Below the pieces are notes generated by a model. The model did not search any database, was not told where the DNA came from, and saw only the letters and a list, made by a program, of their open reading frames with translations. Positions 45,343 to 56,593 of a stretch of 64,000 bases of DNA are shown piece after piece (position 1 is the stretch's first letter; each line of letters starts with the position of its first letter). This stretch comes from Gnetum montanum (lineage: Eukaryota; Streptophyta; Gnetopsida; Gnetales; Gnetaceae): NCBI GenBank assembly GCA_015680685.1, contig MNCI01015499.1, positions 4,722-68,721 on the forward strand, read 5' to 3'. A program made the position numbers and the translations under genes.

Positions 45343-47214
45343 AAAACTCATCCTGGAGTTCCTTACAAAATATTGGGAAGGTATGGGATTATTGACTTAA
45401 ATGACAACTAATGGTGAATGGGATAACATGTGAACAGATCAACATTACAATACATGGCAACATTAGTGTTCATGACTACAAAAGTGAACACTATACAAAA
45501 TTGACATCCAGCCTTATTTGGCAACTGAAAGAGAAGAGAGAGAAAAGTAGAAGATGTGTTGCTGCCGACACCAAGATTGTGCCTTTCATTATCCATCCAT
45601 AGTCACGCTATCAATCTTGTTCCTTGCACAATCATTCCAGCACCAGTCCATCGTGAGTGTTTCCTCTAAGTCCAGTCCATTGCTGTATGATTGCCATCTA
45701 TACACACAACACAGTCACATATGAGCAAGGATAAGTAAATCATAATACAGTTGATACCTTGCCTCGGTGTAAGGTCCATTGGCTAAGTTGTAATATGGCC
45801 AATACGGATTCTAGAGATATAACACTAGTGACTACCCAAGGTGTAGGGGTTAGGAAAAATTGAAAAAATTGGACCAGGGCCCCCATGACTAAGAAAGATC
45901 CTCCAGTAGTGATAGAATGGAAAAAGATAAGGAATAAGAAAGATGGAGAAAAAGAAACAACAGAAACATCGATAAAATGGATGTCAGAGATGGGAATGAA
46001 ACAAAAAAATGTTGATTACGGAAATGTTTAAGGGAAAGAAGTTAACTGATGCACCAAATAGGAATGCCAGTGGGTCCTCCCCAGAGTAGGCTCATGCCCT
46101 TTATGCCTTAACAAACCCACATTTAAAGAGTCCGTAGGCTCTGGAAATGTCATTTGGAAGTAAGAGTTAAAGACTTAACCACAAGAATTCACCAAAGAGA
46201 AAACAACGCATTAACCAAAATATAGACTACTCATACAACCAGCAATGAAGTGAAAATGGAGAAAGAATGATGGGGAGAAGAGAATGGAATGGAGTCCCAA
46301 GAATAAGGTGGTGTATAGCCCCTTGTGTATTTATGGTTAATGTGACTAAGTAGATCCCATTCCAAATCCAGCCTTAAACAATCCACATCTAGTGACTTTG
46401 CATTAATACATTTGGCCAATCCATCCACTCGAAGTAACAAGAATGCTTCCACCAAAGAGTCACCACCATTCCGAGGAAAATGAGAAAGGGAGAAGTAGGA
46501 AGCGAGAAAGGGCCTTAGTTAGAGGGAACATGTCTGTTTAGGTCCATAACCAGTGCTTGTAGCCCATATGATTATTTTTTCTAAGGGGTGTGCTTTGAAT
46601 TCTCACTGTTTTTTTTTTCTTCTTTTTTTTTTGCATGAGAACCACACCATGCAAAGACTTATTTTTATTAGCTCAGCTTCCCAATAATGGAGCAATGTTG
46701 GAATGGTAAGAAAACTCAAGAAGAAAACATCCAAGCACCCAAGAGAATAGCTAGCACAAATGCATCAAATCCCTTTGAAGTCATACCCTTTTCAGTCCTT
46801 CAGTCCTTCCTTAGTTTGAGAAACGCCCAATCACCAATTCATTAATTAAAGTAGGGGACTATACAATTCTAAGCCAAGAGAGACCATAGAAATTCATGGA
46901 TGCATGGACGACGTGGACTCATTGCATGTTATATCAAAAGAACCACACCTTAGTATCGACATTATAACTCAAAGGTAAAAACCAAACATTAGAAACCAAT
47001 AGAATACAGTTCATACCACCATCATGAGCACTTATTAGGTGACAAATCTAAAAAATAAAAACAAAACAAACAGTCAAAAAAAGAAATGACAAACTATAAA
47101 CGATGGTGCAAAATAAAAATAAGAAAAATTAAAGAAATTTGTAAAACAAAAATTTAAAAAGGAACTGAGGGCCTCGAATGGTTAGCAGAGGTGGCCATCT
47201 CCCCCATGACTAAG
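45343..47214 (-). other. 3' untranslated region of element E
   Basis: Collinear with B and F. It contains polypurine-like motifs at 45877-45893 and 47197-47214 and the conserved block at 46061-46099. A 74-codon open frame (46231-46455, with DGLAKCINAKS) has related but broken readings in B and F; whether it was ever translated is unknown. Confidence 0.6.
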
Positions 47215-48640
47215 TTGGAAGGAAGAGATCCGAAACAGTGAGTAGGGTCATCCCTTCTCAGAGGTATTATGTGCACTAGTCATTCTAAATTCATGGAAGG
47301 TTTTGGTCTATTGCACATTGACTAACAATCTCTTATCAGGCCTCTCAGGTTTGTATATGGTCATGGCTCCTAAAGGAAAGGTTACATGAATAATGTAGGG
47401 TCCTCCCCATAGTGTTTGAAATTTTGTACGTTGTGACACATGTGTGGGGTTCCAGTAGAGAACCTTATCTCCTGGTCGATACTTAACCTTTCAAATCTTC
47501 AAGTCATGACATTGCTTGTTATATGCCTTGTGCAACTCATTTGATGACAGGGTAGCTAATCAATTTTCTTCTAGCACATTTAAAGCTGCCAACCTTTGTT
47601 TCTATGCTAGATCAAGGTCAAGGTGGAGGTCACAAGCTGTTGATAGTGTGCAGAGCTCAGTTTGAATTGAAATCATTGAAATCTTTCCATACACTAACTC
47701 ATAGGGAGAGTAGCCTATAGGGAGTTTCTAGGTGCAGCGATATGCCCAAAGAGCATCATTCAGTTTGGTGCTCCAATATCCCTTATACTTGCTAATTGTC
47801 CTAGTCAATATTTTAGTGATCTCCCTGTTGGTGACCTTAGCTTGTCCATTAGCTTGGGGGTGATAAGGTGTAGTCAATTTATGTTCAACCCCTAAGCGTT
47901 GCATTAACTTTCGAAAAGTTGCACCTGTGAAGTGTTTTCCATTATTCGAAATAAGTGCACGTGGCACACCAAACCTATTTACAATTTGTTGTTGCACAAA
48001 TTATGCAGCTGTAGATGATGTGCAATCTTTAACAGTAGCTGCTTCAGCCCATTTTGTTAAATAGTCTACTGCAACTACAATGTAAGCTTTTTCATTGGAC
48101 ATTGGTGTAATGGACCCCATAAAGTCTATTCCCCAAATGTCAAAGGATTCTAACTATTGAATCCATTGTTGTAGACCCTCCATTTTAGCAGTCATTCCGC
48201 CATCACATTGACACTGCTCATAATATCAGACAAATTGATGGGCATCCTAAAATAATGTTGGCCAGTAATATCCTGCACACAAGATCTTAATAGTTGTTCA
48301 TCTTCATGCATAGTGATCCCCATAAGGGCACTCATGAGCATCTTGAAGAACTCTCAATTGGTCTACATCAGGCACACACCATCGAACCAAGCCATCAGGA
48401 CACACTTTGTAAAGTTGTCCATTGATCTCCATGTAGTACTTGGCTTTGTGAAGAAACTGTTGTTTCTTCCTAAGGTCCAACTCCTATGGTGTTTGTTGAG
48501 TAAGGAGATAGGTGAGAATGCTACTATACCAATTTGTCTCCATGGGTAGTTGGTTATTCACTATACCGGCAAAGAGGGCTTCATCAGGAAAATGATTAGA
48601 CATTACATATTCATCCTCTTTGTTGTCCCAATGCAATCGA
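47215..48640 (-). pseudogene. Integrase of element E
   Basis: The zinc-binding part (48484-48300) is followed by the core. VDYLTKWAEAATVKDC is near 48025-48070 and an open piece lies at 47728-47997. The second catalytic aspartate is Asn (LISNNGKHF, 47938-47952) and the catalytic glutamate is Lys (QAKVTNREI, about 47825-47850). A region with ALWAYRCT and, after a TAG, YSPYELVYGK follows, then the GPYIIH module near 47390. Several stops. Integration in cis is not possible with this copy. Confidence 0.85.
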
Positions 48641-49170
48641 GATAAATGATCTGCAACTATGTTCTCGGTGCCTTTCCAATCGATCATCATTAGATCAAAC
48701 TCCTGTAGGATTACCAGTCATTGTAAAATATGAGGGATAGCCATTGGCTTTTTCATGAGGAACCAGATTGCACTAAGATCTATGTGGATGAACACTTTGT
48801 AACCTAACACATAGTGCCTAAACTTATCCAGTGCAAACACTACAGCCATTAATTCTTTCTCTGTAGTTGTGTAGTTAAGTTGTGCACCGGCGATACTTCT
48901 ACTTGCACAGTGGATGTAGTAAGGGCATTTTTGGTCATCTAACTGTGTAAGTACGGCTCCTAAGGCATAACTGGATGCATCAGTCATGATGTGGAATGGT
49001 CTGGACCAATCAAGATCTTGTAGAATGCGAGTTTCTACTAGCTTTCGTTTGAAGGTTTGGAATGCTCGTTCACATTCCCTGGTCCACTCAAAAGGTATGT
49101 TCTTCTTTGTTAGCTCTACCAACGATTTGGCAATCTTGAAGAAGTTCTCAATGACTCTCCTATAGTAGCC
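48641..49170 (-). pseudogene. RT connection and RNase H of element E
   Basis: Part of the 222-codon open frame 48718-49386: FEWTRECERAFQTFKRKLVE, then FHIMTDASSYALGAVLTQL with the first RNase H aspartate, IHCASRSIAGAQLNYTTTEK and KELMAVVFALDKFRHYVLG with the glutamate region. YKVFIHIDLSAIWFL follows, in which the usual HTDH reads HIDL. A stop separates it from the EFDLMMIDWKGTENI junction to integrase. Confidence 0.85.
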
Positions 49171-49900
49171 AATGTGTCCAAGAAATGACCAAATGTCTTT
49201 AACAGTTTCCGGTTGATGGGTGATTCCTTGGATGACCCTAATTTTATCTAGGTCTACCTCTATTCCTGCATGTGAAACTTTATGCCCAAGTACTATGCCT
49301 TCTTGGACCATTAAATAGCTTTTCTGCCAGTTGAGCCTTAGATTGGTTTCTACGCATCTTTTCAGCACTTGCTCTAATCGATCCAAGGCTTAGTCAAAAC
49401 TTGTTCCATAGGTGGAGAAGTTGTCCATAAAGACTTCCACTCTGTTCCCTATCTGTTGTTGGAATATTCTTAGAACTAGGCATTGAAACGTGGCAGGAGC
49501 ATTACACAAGCCAAACAGCATTTTTCTATATGCAAACGTTCCCCAAGGACTGGTGAACGTTGTCTTGGCTTGGTCTTCTAGGGCTATCTATATTTGGTTG
49601 TATCCGCTATAGCCATCCAAAAAACTGTAATAGCAATGCCCTGCTCTGGTGTCTAAGACCTGGTCAACGAATGGCAATGGAAAGTGATCCTTAAATGTCG
49701 CCATGTTTAGTAGCCTAAAATCTATGCACACCCTCAATTTGCCTCCCTTTTTAGGCATGATTACTAGAGGGCTAACCCATTCGCTATCAGCAATGGGATA
49801 TATGAACCCAGCCTTAAGAAGCTATTTTATTTCTTCTTTTATTACTTGCTTAAATTTTGTGTTCAATCGCCTCTGTGGTTGTTTTCAAGGTTTCATGGAG
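49171..49900 (-). pseudogene. Reverse transcriptase of element E
   Basis: Segments in order: LLKAGFIYPIADSEWVSPL, KGGKLRVCIDFRLLNMATFK, DHFPLPFVDQVLDT, CYYSFLDGYSGYNQI, GLCNAPATFQ. The catalytic motif reads EVFMDNFSTYG (about 49417-49450): the second aspartate is Asn (GAC to AAC). The thumb part with RCVETNLRLNWQKSYLMVQE lies in the open frame 48718-49386. TAG stops near 49590 and 49395. Confidence 0.87.
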
Positions 49901-50290
49901 GGGTCAGTGTAAATCCTATGCTGGCATATCCTAGGATCTATTCCAGTTAATTCGAGATATGACCAGGAAAAGGCTTTTGACCACTTGTTTATTACGTTTA
50001 GCAATCTTCCTTTTTGTTTAGAAGCAACCCTTGCATTGATGATTACCAATTTTCCATTTTCAAGGATCATATATTCTAGACCAGTGGGCAATGGTTTTAA
50101 TTCTAGGGGCTCTTGTTTGAATTTTTTAGGAACTTCCAAATTCCCCCAATTGATGTTTTCAAGGTTAAGGCTTGGAAGTTGGTAGCGGACTTGCTCTAGT
50201 GCATCTATGCTTTTGATGTAAGTGCAAGTTATTTCCTCAGTTAGTTCCATGCACATGAGTGAGTTGCTCTCTTCATCAGCTATCAACCAC
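49901..50290 (-). pseudogene. Protease-RT linker of element E
   Basis: Open for 133 codons (49885-50286). It contains CMELTEEITCTYIKSIDALE, LPTGLEYMILENGKLVIINA and KWSKAFSWSYLELTGIDPRI, ending ...YTDPSMKP. The last segment is conserved in Ty3 polyproteins just before RT. Confidence 0.75.
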
Positions 50291-50399
50291 TGGGTGTCTT
50301 CTTATCGTGTGGCTGCTACATACAGGCACTTTTGTATGCTAATGTCTTGTGCACACCAGTTGCATGCAGGCAATGCTAAACTTTGCACAACCCATGCTA

Positions 50400-50890
50400 T
50401 CTACACACAATTGCACCCTGTATCACTGTATGCAATGCATGGAACCTTCTTCTTCTCGATCTTTCCAAAAGTGTTCTCCTTAGATATTTCCAGGGAAAGA
50501 TCATAGATTCCTAGGCGTGCATCTATAGTACTTAGCCATGCCTTTCGTATTATGATTGGGAAGTCCCCTTTACCATTATTCATTTGTATCACTAGGAAAT
50601 TAGCTGGGTATGACCACCCACACATAGTGGTGACGATGTCCTCCACTAGTCCCAAGGGAACAGTGATGGACTGGTCAACTAGCTCTAGGCAAATATTGCT
50701 CTTCTTCAATGGTAGTAGGTTCCAGGCTTTGTACATTTCTTACGATATTAAGTTGACTCCAGAACCTGAATCTAGAAGAGCTTTGCATGACTCATTCCCA
50801 GTGATTTGGAGATAGATTAGAGGGCTTCAAAATTAGAGAATTTCCTAGGAAGGTGGCCAGCCTTGATCTAGTCAGTAACAGCATGTGTTA
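50400..50890 (-). pseudogene. Aspartic protease of element E
   Basis: Active-site region ALLDSGSGVNLIS (about 50750-50790) with D-S-G intact, the only Athila-like copy here that keeps it. A stop in the codon after LIS precedes the open piece 50401-50736 with SITVPLGLVEDIVTTMCG and FPIIIRKAWLSTI, ending KKKVPCIAYSDTGCNC. It would process Gag-Pol. Confidence 0.8.
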
Positions 50891-50899
50891 ACATAACCA

Positions 50900-53456
50900 T
50901 ATGCGTTGAGCTCGGTGTTTGGTTCGAAGGGAGCTCTAAAGCTTTATTTCATGGGGAGGTGTTCAAAGGTTCAACCGCTTGTGGTTGTAAGGGCTTGATT
51001 AGACTATTGGTTATGAAAAAGGTCTTTTCTTCATACGGTTGTCAAAACCAATAATGGGTTGAGGATTTACAACCCTTATGGCATTGCATTGCTGTGGTTG
51101 AGTAGGGAGTTCCCCTTGCATTGTTGGAGTGGGTGGTAATGGAGCTATTGGTGGGAGAGCTATGGATGGATTTGAAGGATGGTATATTTGTGGGTTATCT
51201 CTCCTAGGAGAAGGAGTTCTTGGTAGTGATGTTGTTGTGTAACATGACCAACAGAGTCATGTGGAGAGATTGGATGCTACACATAGTAGCCATATGGGTC
51301 AGGTTCCCAGTATGGGTATTGTTACCTTGGTGGTGGCATCCCCCATGACTATGGGTATTGCCATTGTTGATGTTGCTCAATGGGTTGTGGTGGAGTTCCA
51401 CTTGGATACTATGTTGAAGGTTGGTGGAACTGCCTTGGGTTACCTTGGGGATAAGGTAATCGTCAGGGTGTTTGCCATTTATTCAGTTGTGGGTTAAGTG
51501 CATACACCCCAGACTCTTATAGATGTGAGATCACTGGGCAACATCCCTTAGGATGGTGGTATTGGCATATCTTGCATCCACTATCATTGTCCATGTCTGA
51601 ATCCACAAAATCTTCTGTGATGGCCATTTTGCCCTTACCCTTGTTACGTGCATTTTCCACTTCTCTCTTTTTCTGTTTTGTCATGGTCACTACCTCACTC
51701 CCTAGACTCCTCAACAATTTTAAGAACAGTTTCAAACTTACTATCCAAGGAGTCCCACATTTGGTCTACCTTTTCCGATAATTCTAATGTTAACTTTTGG
51801 AGAGGCAAAGTTTTCCTATTCACCATCTCTTCGAGTGGTGACTCTTCTTCCTCCTCAAAAAATTTCACTCCCCTTTTTCAGAGGGAAGGATCTTAGTTGT
51901 ATTCTTCTGCACTTTCTCTCTTTCATAGCTCACCTTCTTCTTTGGCAACTTGCTCTAGCAATCTATGAATTTGATTAGACCTAAGTTTCAATAACCTTCC
52001 TTGGGCATACATCCCAAGGGTTCTTCTTGTTTCATGCCTAAGTCAATCCATGAGATGGCGTAGTTGATCCCACTGTGAATAACCATGGCCAGGGCAACGA
52101 TGTAACAGTGCGTAATAGTGGCCCATGATAGCATCCAAGGGTTCATGATTTCCTTGCTTCCATCCTTGGATTTTCTTCTACAGGTTAAACACTTAGGAGT
52201 ACATTTGGTACTTATCATTGAAGAGTTCTAACATTGTACTCCACCTCTGAATGGATTCCAGTTCTAAGGACCGGTATTAGCTTTCAACTTCTTTCACTAG
52301 TGTCCTTGGGAACAACTTNTAGCTTTCAACTTCTTTCACTAGTGTCCTTGGGAACAACTTTAGTCTTTGCCATTCATTTTTTATGTTTTGCAAGGCACAT
52401 GCATCATGGAATGCTTGTAAATGATTTTGAGGATCAACATTGTATCCCCCTTCAAATCGTGGGATGTTGTTCATGTCTAACCTCTTGATCCTACTATCCT
52501 TTTGGTGCCTTGTTGGAACTCTTACAGCCTCTGTTATATCTAGCATGCTTCTAGTTGCGAGTAGGGGTTCTTTGTGATCATCTCATTAATAGCGTCTATG
52601 ATTTCTATGTGGTTCCCTACTCTCTCTTCTTCTATGCCTTGATTCTTTAGAGTGCCCTCATCCTCGTTCTCGACTGTCTCGTCGATGACTTTGACTTCAT
52701 TCCCTTATCCTCACGATTGGTTTCCCTATGACTACATCCAAACACTGAAGGAGAGGGTGAAGATGACAATGAAGGTGAAGAAGAAGGAGAACCATCGTCA
52801 TGATGGTGTTTTCTACCTTCTCTTCAGTGGTCTCGGCCTCGATTGTGATCACAATCAGAACATCTGCCCTTATCGTGTGTTCATGTTCCTTTGTTGAACA
52901 CTTCGTGGTTGTGGGTATCAGAACCAGGGTTATGAATAGTGGAGTGGAGGTTCTGATACACCACCTCCTAACCAATGTCAAGAGGAGGAACATCGTTTCA
53001 TGGCAAACCTGTTGAGGCAGGTTCACCATCCTCAATTTCGCTCAAAATGTGCAGAGCATCATGGGGCCATTTACCCTTCAAGGATGTATGGTATCTCTCC
53101 TGTTACAAGTCCCTTTAATGTTGCACTTCTGTGGAATGATAGTCTCTTGAGTCATGATCGTATGCAACGTATTCTACGTATAAAAGTAGCATGCCTATTC
53201 GTGTGAGGACACGAAGGAGCATGTTGGGAACTGATCGATCTGGAGGCAACACTATGTTACCCTCCAAGTCTCTCCAACACAATTGTTTGTCTTGGTGGAG
53301 AATAAAGGTGAAATTAGGCACATACTCATCGGGATGAGTATATACCACACGAAACTATTGAGGAACTAGCAGATCCTAGTTATGTGTATTATGTCACCAA
53401 CTACCTCTTGCGTTAGTTCTACGCAGTGAAGTGCTCTTATGCAAAGAAGAAGACAT
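50900..53456 (-). pseudogene. gag of element E
   Basis: ATG at 53454-53456 (MSSSLHKSTS). Next come VVYTHPDEYVPNFTFIL and CWRDLEGNIVLPPDRS (open piece 53115-53348), the serine/histidine-rich basic region near 52650-52900, and the capsid-like region RLDMNNIPRFEGGYNVDPQN with FHDACALQNIKNEWQRLKL (52360-52480). The CKICQYHHPKGCCP zinc-knuckle-like motif is at about 51540-51580. A proline/glutamine-rich tail continues to protease. The duplication around the N at 52319 disturbs the frame. About 830 codons in total, broken by several stops. Confidence 0.82.
52278..52360. other. N flanked by a perfect 41-bp duplication (likely assembly joint)
   Basis: 52278-52318 equals 52320-52360, with N at 52319. 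Confidence 0.83.
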
Positions 53457-53581
53457 CTTGTCTTGTTTGGTGTGCAATGTACTGTTGTCTCGTCTTTCTT
53501 TGATTAACCCTAAGGGTTCGTTCTAACGTTCCAACGATATGAATGATTTCCTATGTTCTACGCAGCACACAAACAACTAAG

Positions 53582-53600
53582 TCCCCAGCAACAATGCCAA
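53582..53600 (-). other. Primer binding site of element E
   Basis: The minus strand reads TTGGCATTGTTGCTGGGGA: the tRNA-Asp-type site with three transitions relative to A. Confidence 0.85.
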
Positions 53601-54360
53601 TTATGAGTGGCGAGGTACCCTTACACTCAACCATACAAATATGAGCGTTTCACGCATGATCTAGTTGAACACCAAGGACCAAGTGCTTATGCACCTTAAT
53701 GGAACACTTAGAGTTAATCAATCGTTGTCTTCTCAAACTTACTTATATTTTCATGGTTGTATGGTTAAGTAAACTTGAGGTATATGATTTTTATAACTTT
53801 TGTATTTTTTATGTCTTCTGCTAATAAAAGAAAGGGAGAGAGAACTAAGTGGCTAACTTACATTAACTATTCATTAACTAGTTTCTAAATGTTCCTAACA
53901 CTAGTATCCATTCCCACTTTCTGTACACATCTTGAACTAGTGCAATGCTGCTGGGATTACCAAACGCTAATTGTTACTGGGCCAAGCACTACATGCATGC
54001 TCGAAGCGGTCGTACTGAGTGTATTTAACTAAGGGGGTTGAAGGTTGAGAGAGATATTACTTAACTAGGAAAGCATTAAACAATAATTAATTACTAATTA
54101 CCTTAATCTGTATGCTGCAAGGTTTATCATCAAGTTCGTCTTTATTGCCATACACAAAATTGTGCTCAGGTACAAATTGCTCGAATAAAGATCCGTTCAA
54201 TCTATGACCCCTATTGCGGGCACATAGAAATAATTCTAACTCTGGAATGACAAAACTGCAAGAGTCTAGCTAGGCGCCACCTCTTATTTATAGAAGATGA
54301 GGCAAGACGCGATATCGCATGGTGGATGTAATATCGCATACGCGATATTGCAATTCATCA
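53601..54360 (-). repeat. 5' LTR of element E
   Basis: Starts TTATGAGTGG (first G mutated) and ends CAATTCATCA at 54360, followed by ATAAT. It aligns with 44518-45324. Confidence 0.9.
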
Positions 54361-55334
54361 ATAATCAATTAACTAATATGTTTATTTTGTGGACCTTAGC
54401 CATTGATTATAAAAGCACCTTCATCACACAAAAGTCATCAAATTTTTGAACTTCAAAGCTACTACTAATCCCATCTAAGTAGTACCTTCATACATGAGTC
54501 ACATGCCTTTCTAGTGACATGGTGGGACTAGTCCAAGCTATCATGAAATTTTTGGAAATAGCCTAACTCTAGACATTGATATTATGTCTTCCTAGTGGTA
54601 CCCCAAGAATAAATTTAGATGAATTTATTAATTATCATTTTATTACCCATACAATAGGATAACTTTTAGACATGGGTCACATGACTTTCTAGTGATGTAA
54701 CAAAGGAAAAAATGTTTTTTTAATGATGTTTCCCAAATATAATAAAAATATAAGTGGTAACACATTAATGTGGGGCTAGTGGGACCCAAGGTGAAAGTCT
54801 TAAGAGTCAAAAAATTCCCTTGATGTCATGCCATTGTTCATACCCTCTTAGTCCTCCCTCCTTCCTTTGAAGCATAGTGGTTATGGGTTAATTTAAGTTT
54901 TTAATGTGATAGGAACTACATTATTTCAATAACAAGGACCACTTATTCATAGAAATGGATGGATAGACAATGTCTTACTACCAAGTGCAATAATTTCTTC
55001 TATAACTTGATACCATAGGAAAATTCCAACACGTGGTGTTGATTTTACATCATGATTAGCAATTTATTAACATAAAAATATAGAATATATCTGCAAATGC
55101 ATAAAGTAAAAGACCCAAGAAACTATAAAATTATAAAGAAGTTGAAAATAGTAAGAAATAAAAACATATTCATCATCATCATCATCATAGAAATGGAAAA
55201 CATACTAAGAATTGAAGAATGGAAAAGAATTATAAATTTCTTTAAAAAAAGAAAAATTATAAAAAATTAAAAAATTAAAAATAGCTCAGCTATTAATTTA
55301 ATTTAAGGCATCTTAACCATGATGAAGGTTTAAT
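54361..55334 (-). mobile_element. Element H: 3' region after integrase
   Basis: The reverse complement contains two CACTAGAAAG.CATG blocks (near 54500 and 54669-54695) like the pair in D at 27668 and 27770, and a shared CCCTTGATGTCATGCC block near 54812. It also holds a short CAT microsatellite (about 55165-55188). H therefore belongs to the D/C-type elements. No coding frame. Confidence 0.55.
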
Positions 55335-55517
55335 AAGATAACAAAAGATATGGTGAGTAACAACAGTTGTGGTAGGCATTAAGATGGGGATGGTTTCCAT
55401 TGATTCTCTAAAAGGTTTTACCTACTATATATTGATAAGTATGAGCTTTGGTGGATTCAAAGAATGATAGAGTTGTAACGCATAGAATCTATAAATAGCA
55501 TGGATAATATAGGATAC
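55335..55517 (-). pseudogene. Integrase C-terminus of element H
   Basis: The reverse complement aligns with F 40712-40830: a CCTATATTATCCATGC stretch corresponds to the GPYIIYAT module, and the end matches the sequence just before the integrase stop. Homology stops at 55517, where element G begins. The rest of H's pol is outside this window or lost. Confidence 0.65.
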
Positions 55518-55592
55518 TGTACTGACCTAAATCATCAGTGTAAGGATGGAAGGAAAATAGACACCGAGAGATCGTCGGACAACCACAGCTGA

Positions 55593-55639
55593 CTCTACCT
55601 TCGCCCGAGGGCAAGCTTGAAAAGTAAACGAAGGTAGAG
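55593..55639. other. Stem-loop in the presumptive R/U5 of G
   Basis: CTCTACCTTCG (55593-55603) and CGAAGGTAGAG (55629-55639) form a perfect 11-bp stem with a 25-nt loop that itself contains CGCCCGAGGGC. It lies about 460-500 nt downstream of the TATA box on the transcribed minus strand. Confidence 0.6.
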
Positions 55640-55714
55640 TGCCTTGGATGGTTTGCACGCAAATCAACCAAGGACTTCCCCAAGCATAAGCTACGGCTAA
55701 CGCTGGGGTTATCG

Positions 55715-55865
55715 TAAACAGTGTAAACGGGATGTAAATGGAATGTAAACAGCGACACAAAATGTAAACCGAGTGTACTGAATTATAAATAAAGCGTAAA
55801 CAGAGCTATATTGTAAACAAAGCATAAATCGAAGTAAATAATGTAAATGGAAGGCAATGAACTAT
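55715..55865. repeat. Cluster of TGTAAAC motifs
   Basis: About ten TGTAAAC, TGTAAAT or CGTAAAC motifs within 150 bp, irregularly spaced. On the minus strand they read GTTTACA. Confidence 0.7.
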
Positions 55866-56095
55866 ATTGTATTTTTTAATAAAAAGGTATGCACCGGTCA
55901 AAGTGTAGCTGCACGTGTGGATGACAGGTCAAGCACTAAGCCCCGGGATGATGTTTGAAGTGATGTCATGAATGTGAGAAATGCTTGGATACCAACAGTC
56001 AGGTGTGCCGAGCACCCAAGGACTGTTGATTCTGCACTTTCTCAGAATTGCCAATCTCTCTAATTTTTTCCCCCTGATTCATGTGAATTGACAGG

Positions 56096-56107
56096 GTATT
56101 TATAGGG
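56096..56107 (-). promoter_or_regulatory. TATA box of element G
   Basis: The minus strand reads CCCTATAAATAC. Its position inside the presumptive LTR and downstream of the repeat-rich U3 supports minus-strand transcription of G. Confidence 0.6.
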
Positions 56108-56439
56108 TTGGGCCGGGCTCTGGCACAGAATTTCTAGAATGGAATCAACGGCTGGGAGATGAAAGGAAAGCGGATCTAGTGACATGTATCCAATGGACAG
56201 TTGTGTTTGGGTTGGATGCATGCTGGCGAGAGTTGGATGTATGTTGGCAAGCTACGTTCTTAACCAGGTGCATCGCATTTTACAATTTATGAGTTATTTA
56301 AGCCCATGAAAGTACATTTAATTTAGACCGTGCAGGCCTGACTATCCCACAAATAAAAATTTACAATGAAATGTACAAGGGAAATTTAATCTGTCCTGCT
56401 TGAAACTTCTTTGTCCTTGAGTTTTTTCTGAAATTTTCT

Positions 56440-56565
56440 AGAATTTTCTGGAAGTTGCTGATGTTGAGAATTTTCTGGATTGCTGATGCTAAGAATTTTT
56501 TGGAAGTTGCTGATGCTGAGAATTTTCTAGAAGTTGCTAATGCTAAGAATCTTCTGCCATTTTCT
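56440..56565. repeat. Short tandem repeats with TTGCTGATGCTGAGAATTTT
   Basis: About four imperfect units of roughly 27-33 bp (GAAGTTGCTGATGCTGAGAA core). Confidence 0.75.
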
Positions 56566-56593
56566 AAAATTTTTTCTAGAATTTTCTGGAAGT

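Larger units (their letters stand above)
44518..54360 (-). mobile_element. Element E, full-length Ty3/gypsy element
   Basis: Bounded by a perfect 5-bp target duplication ATAAT (44513-44517 and 54361-54365). 5' LTR 53601-54360, primer site 53582-53600, then gag, protease, RT, RNase H, integrase, 3' region, polypurine tract and 3' LTR 44518-45324 on the minus strand. It has the longest open frames of the Athila-like elements here, including a 222-codon RT-RNase H piece, but stops and lost catalytic residues make it non-autonomous. Confidence 0.92.

Noticed and set aside
51261-51497. Plus-strand open frame of 78 codons
   Set aside because: Antisense shadow of the proline/glutamine-rich gag tail of E; the same antisense frame occurs opposite the gag tail of F.
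55489-55760. Overlapping minus-strand open frames at the left border of G
   Set aside because: They span the H/G junction and the stem-loop, in two frames, with no similarity to proteins; chance readings of an LTR.
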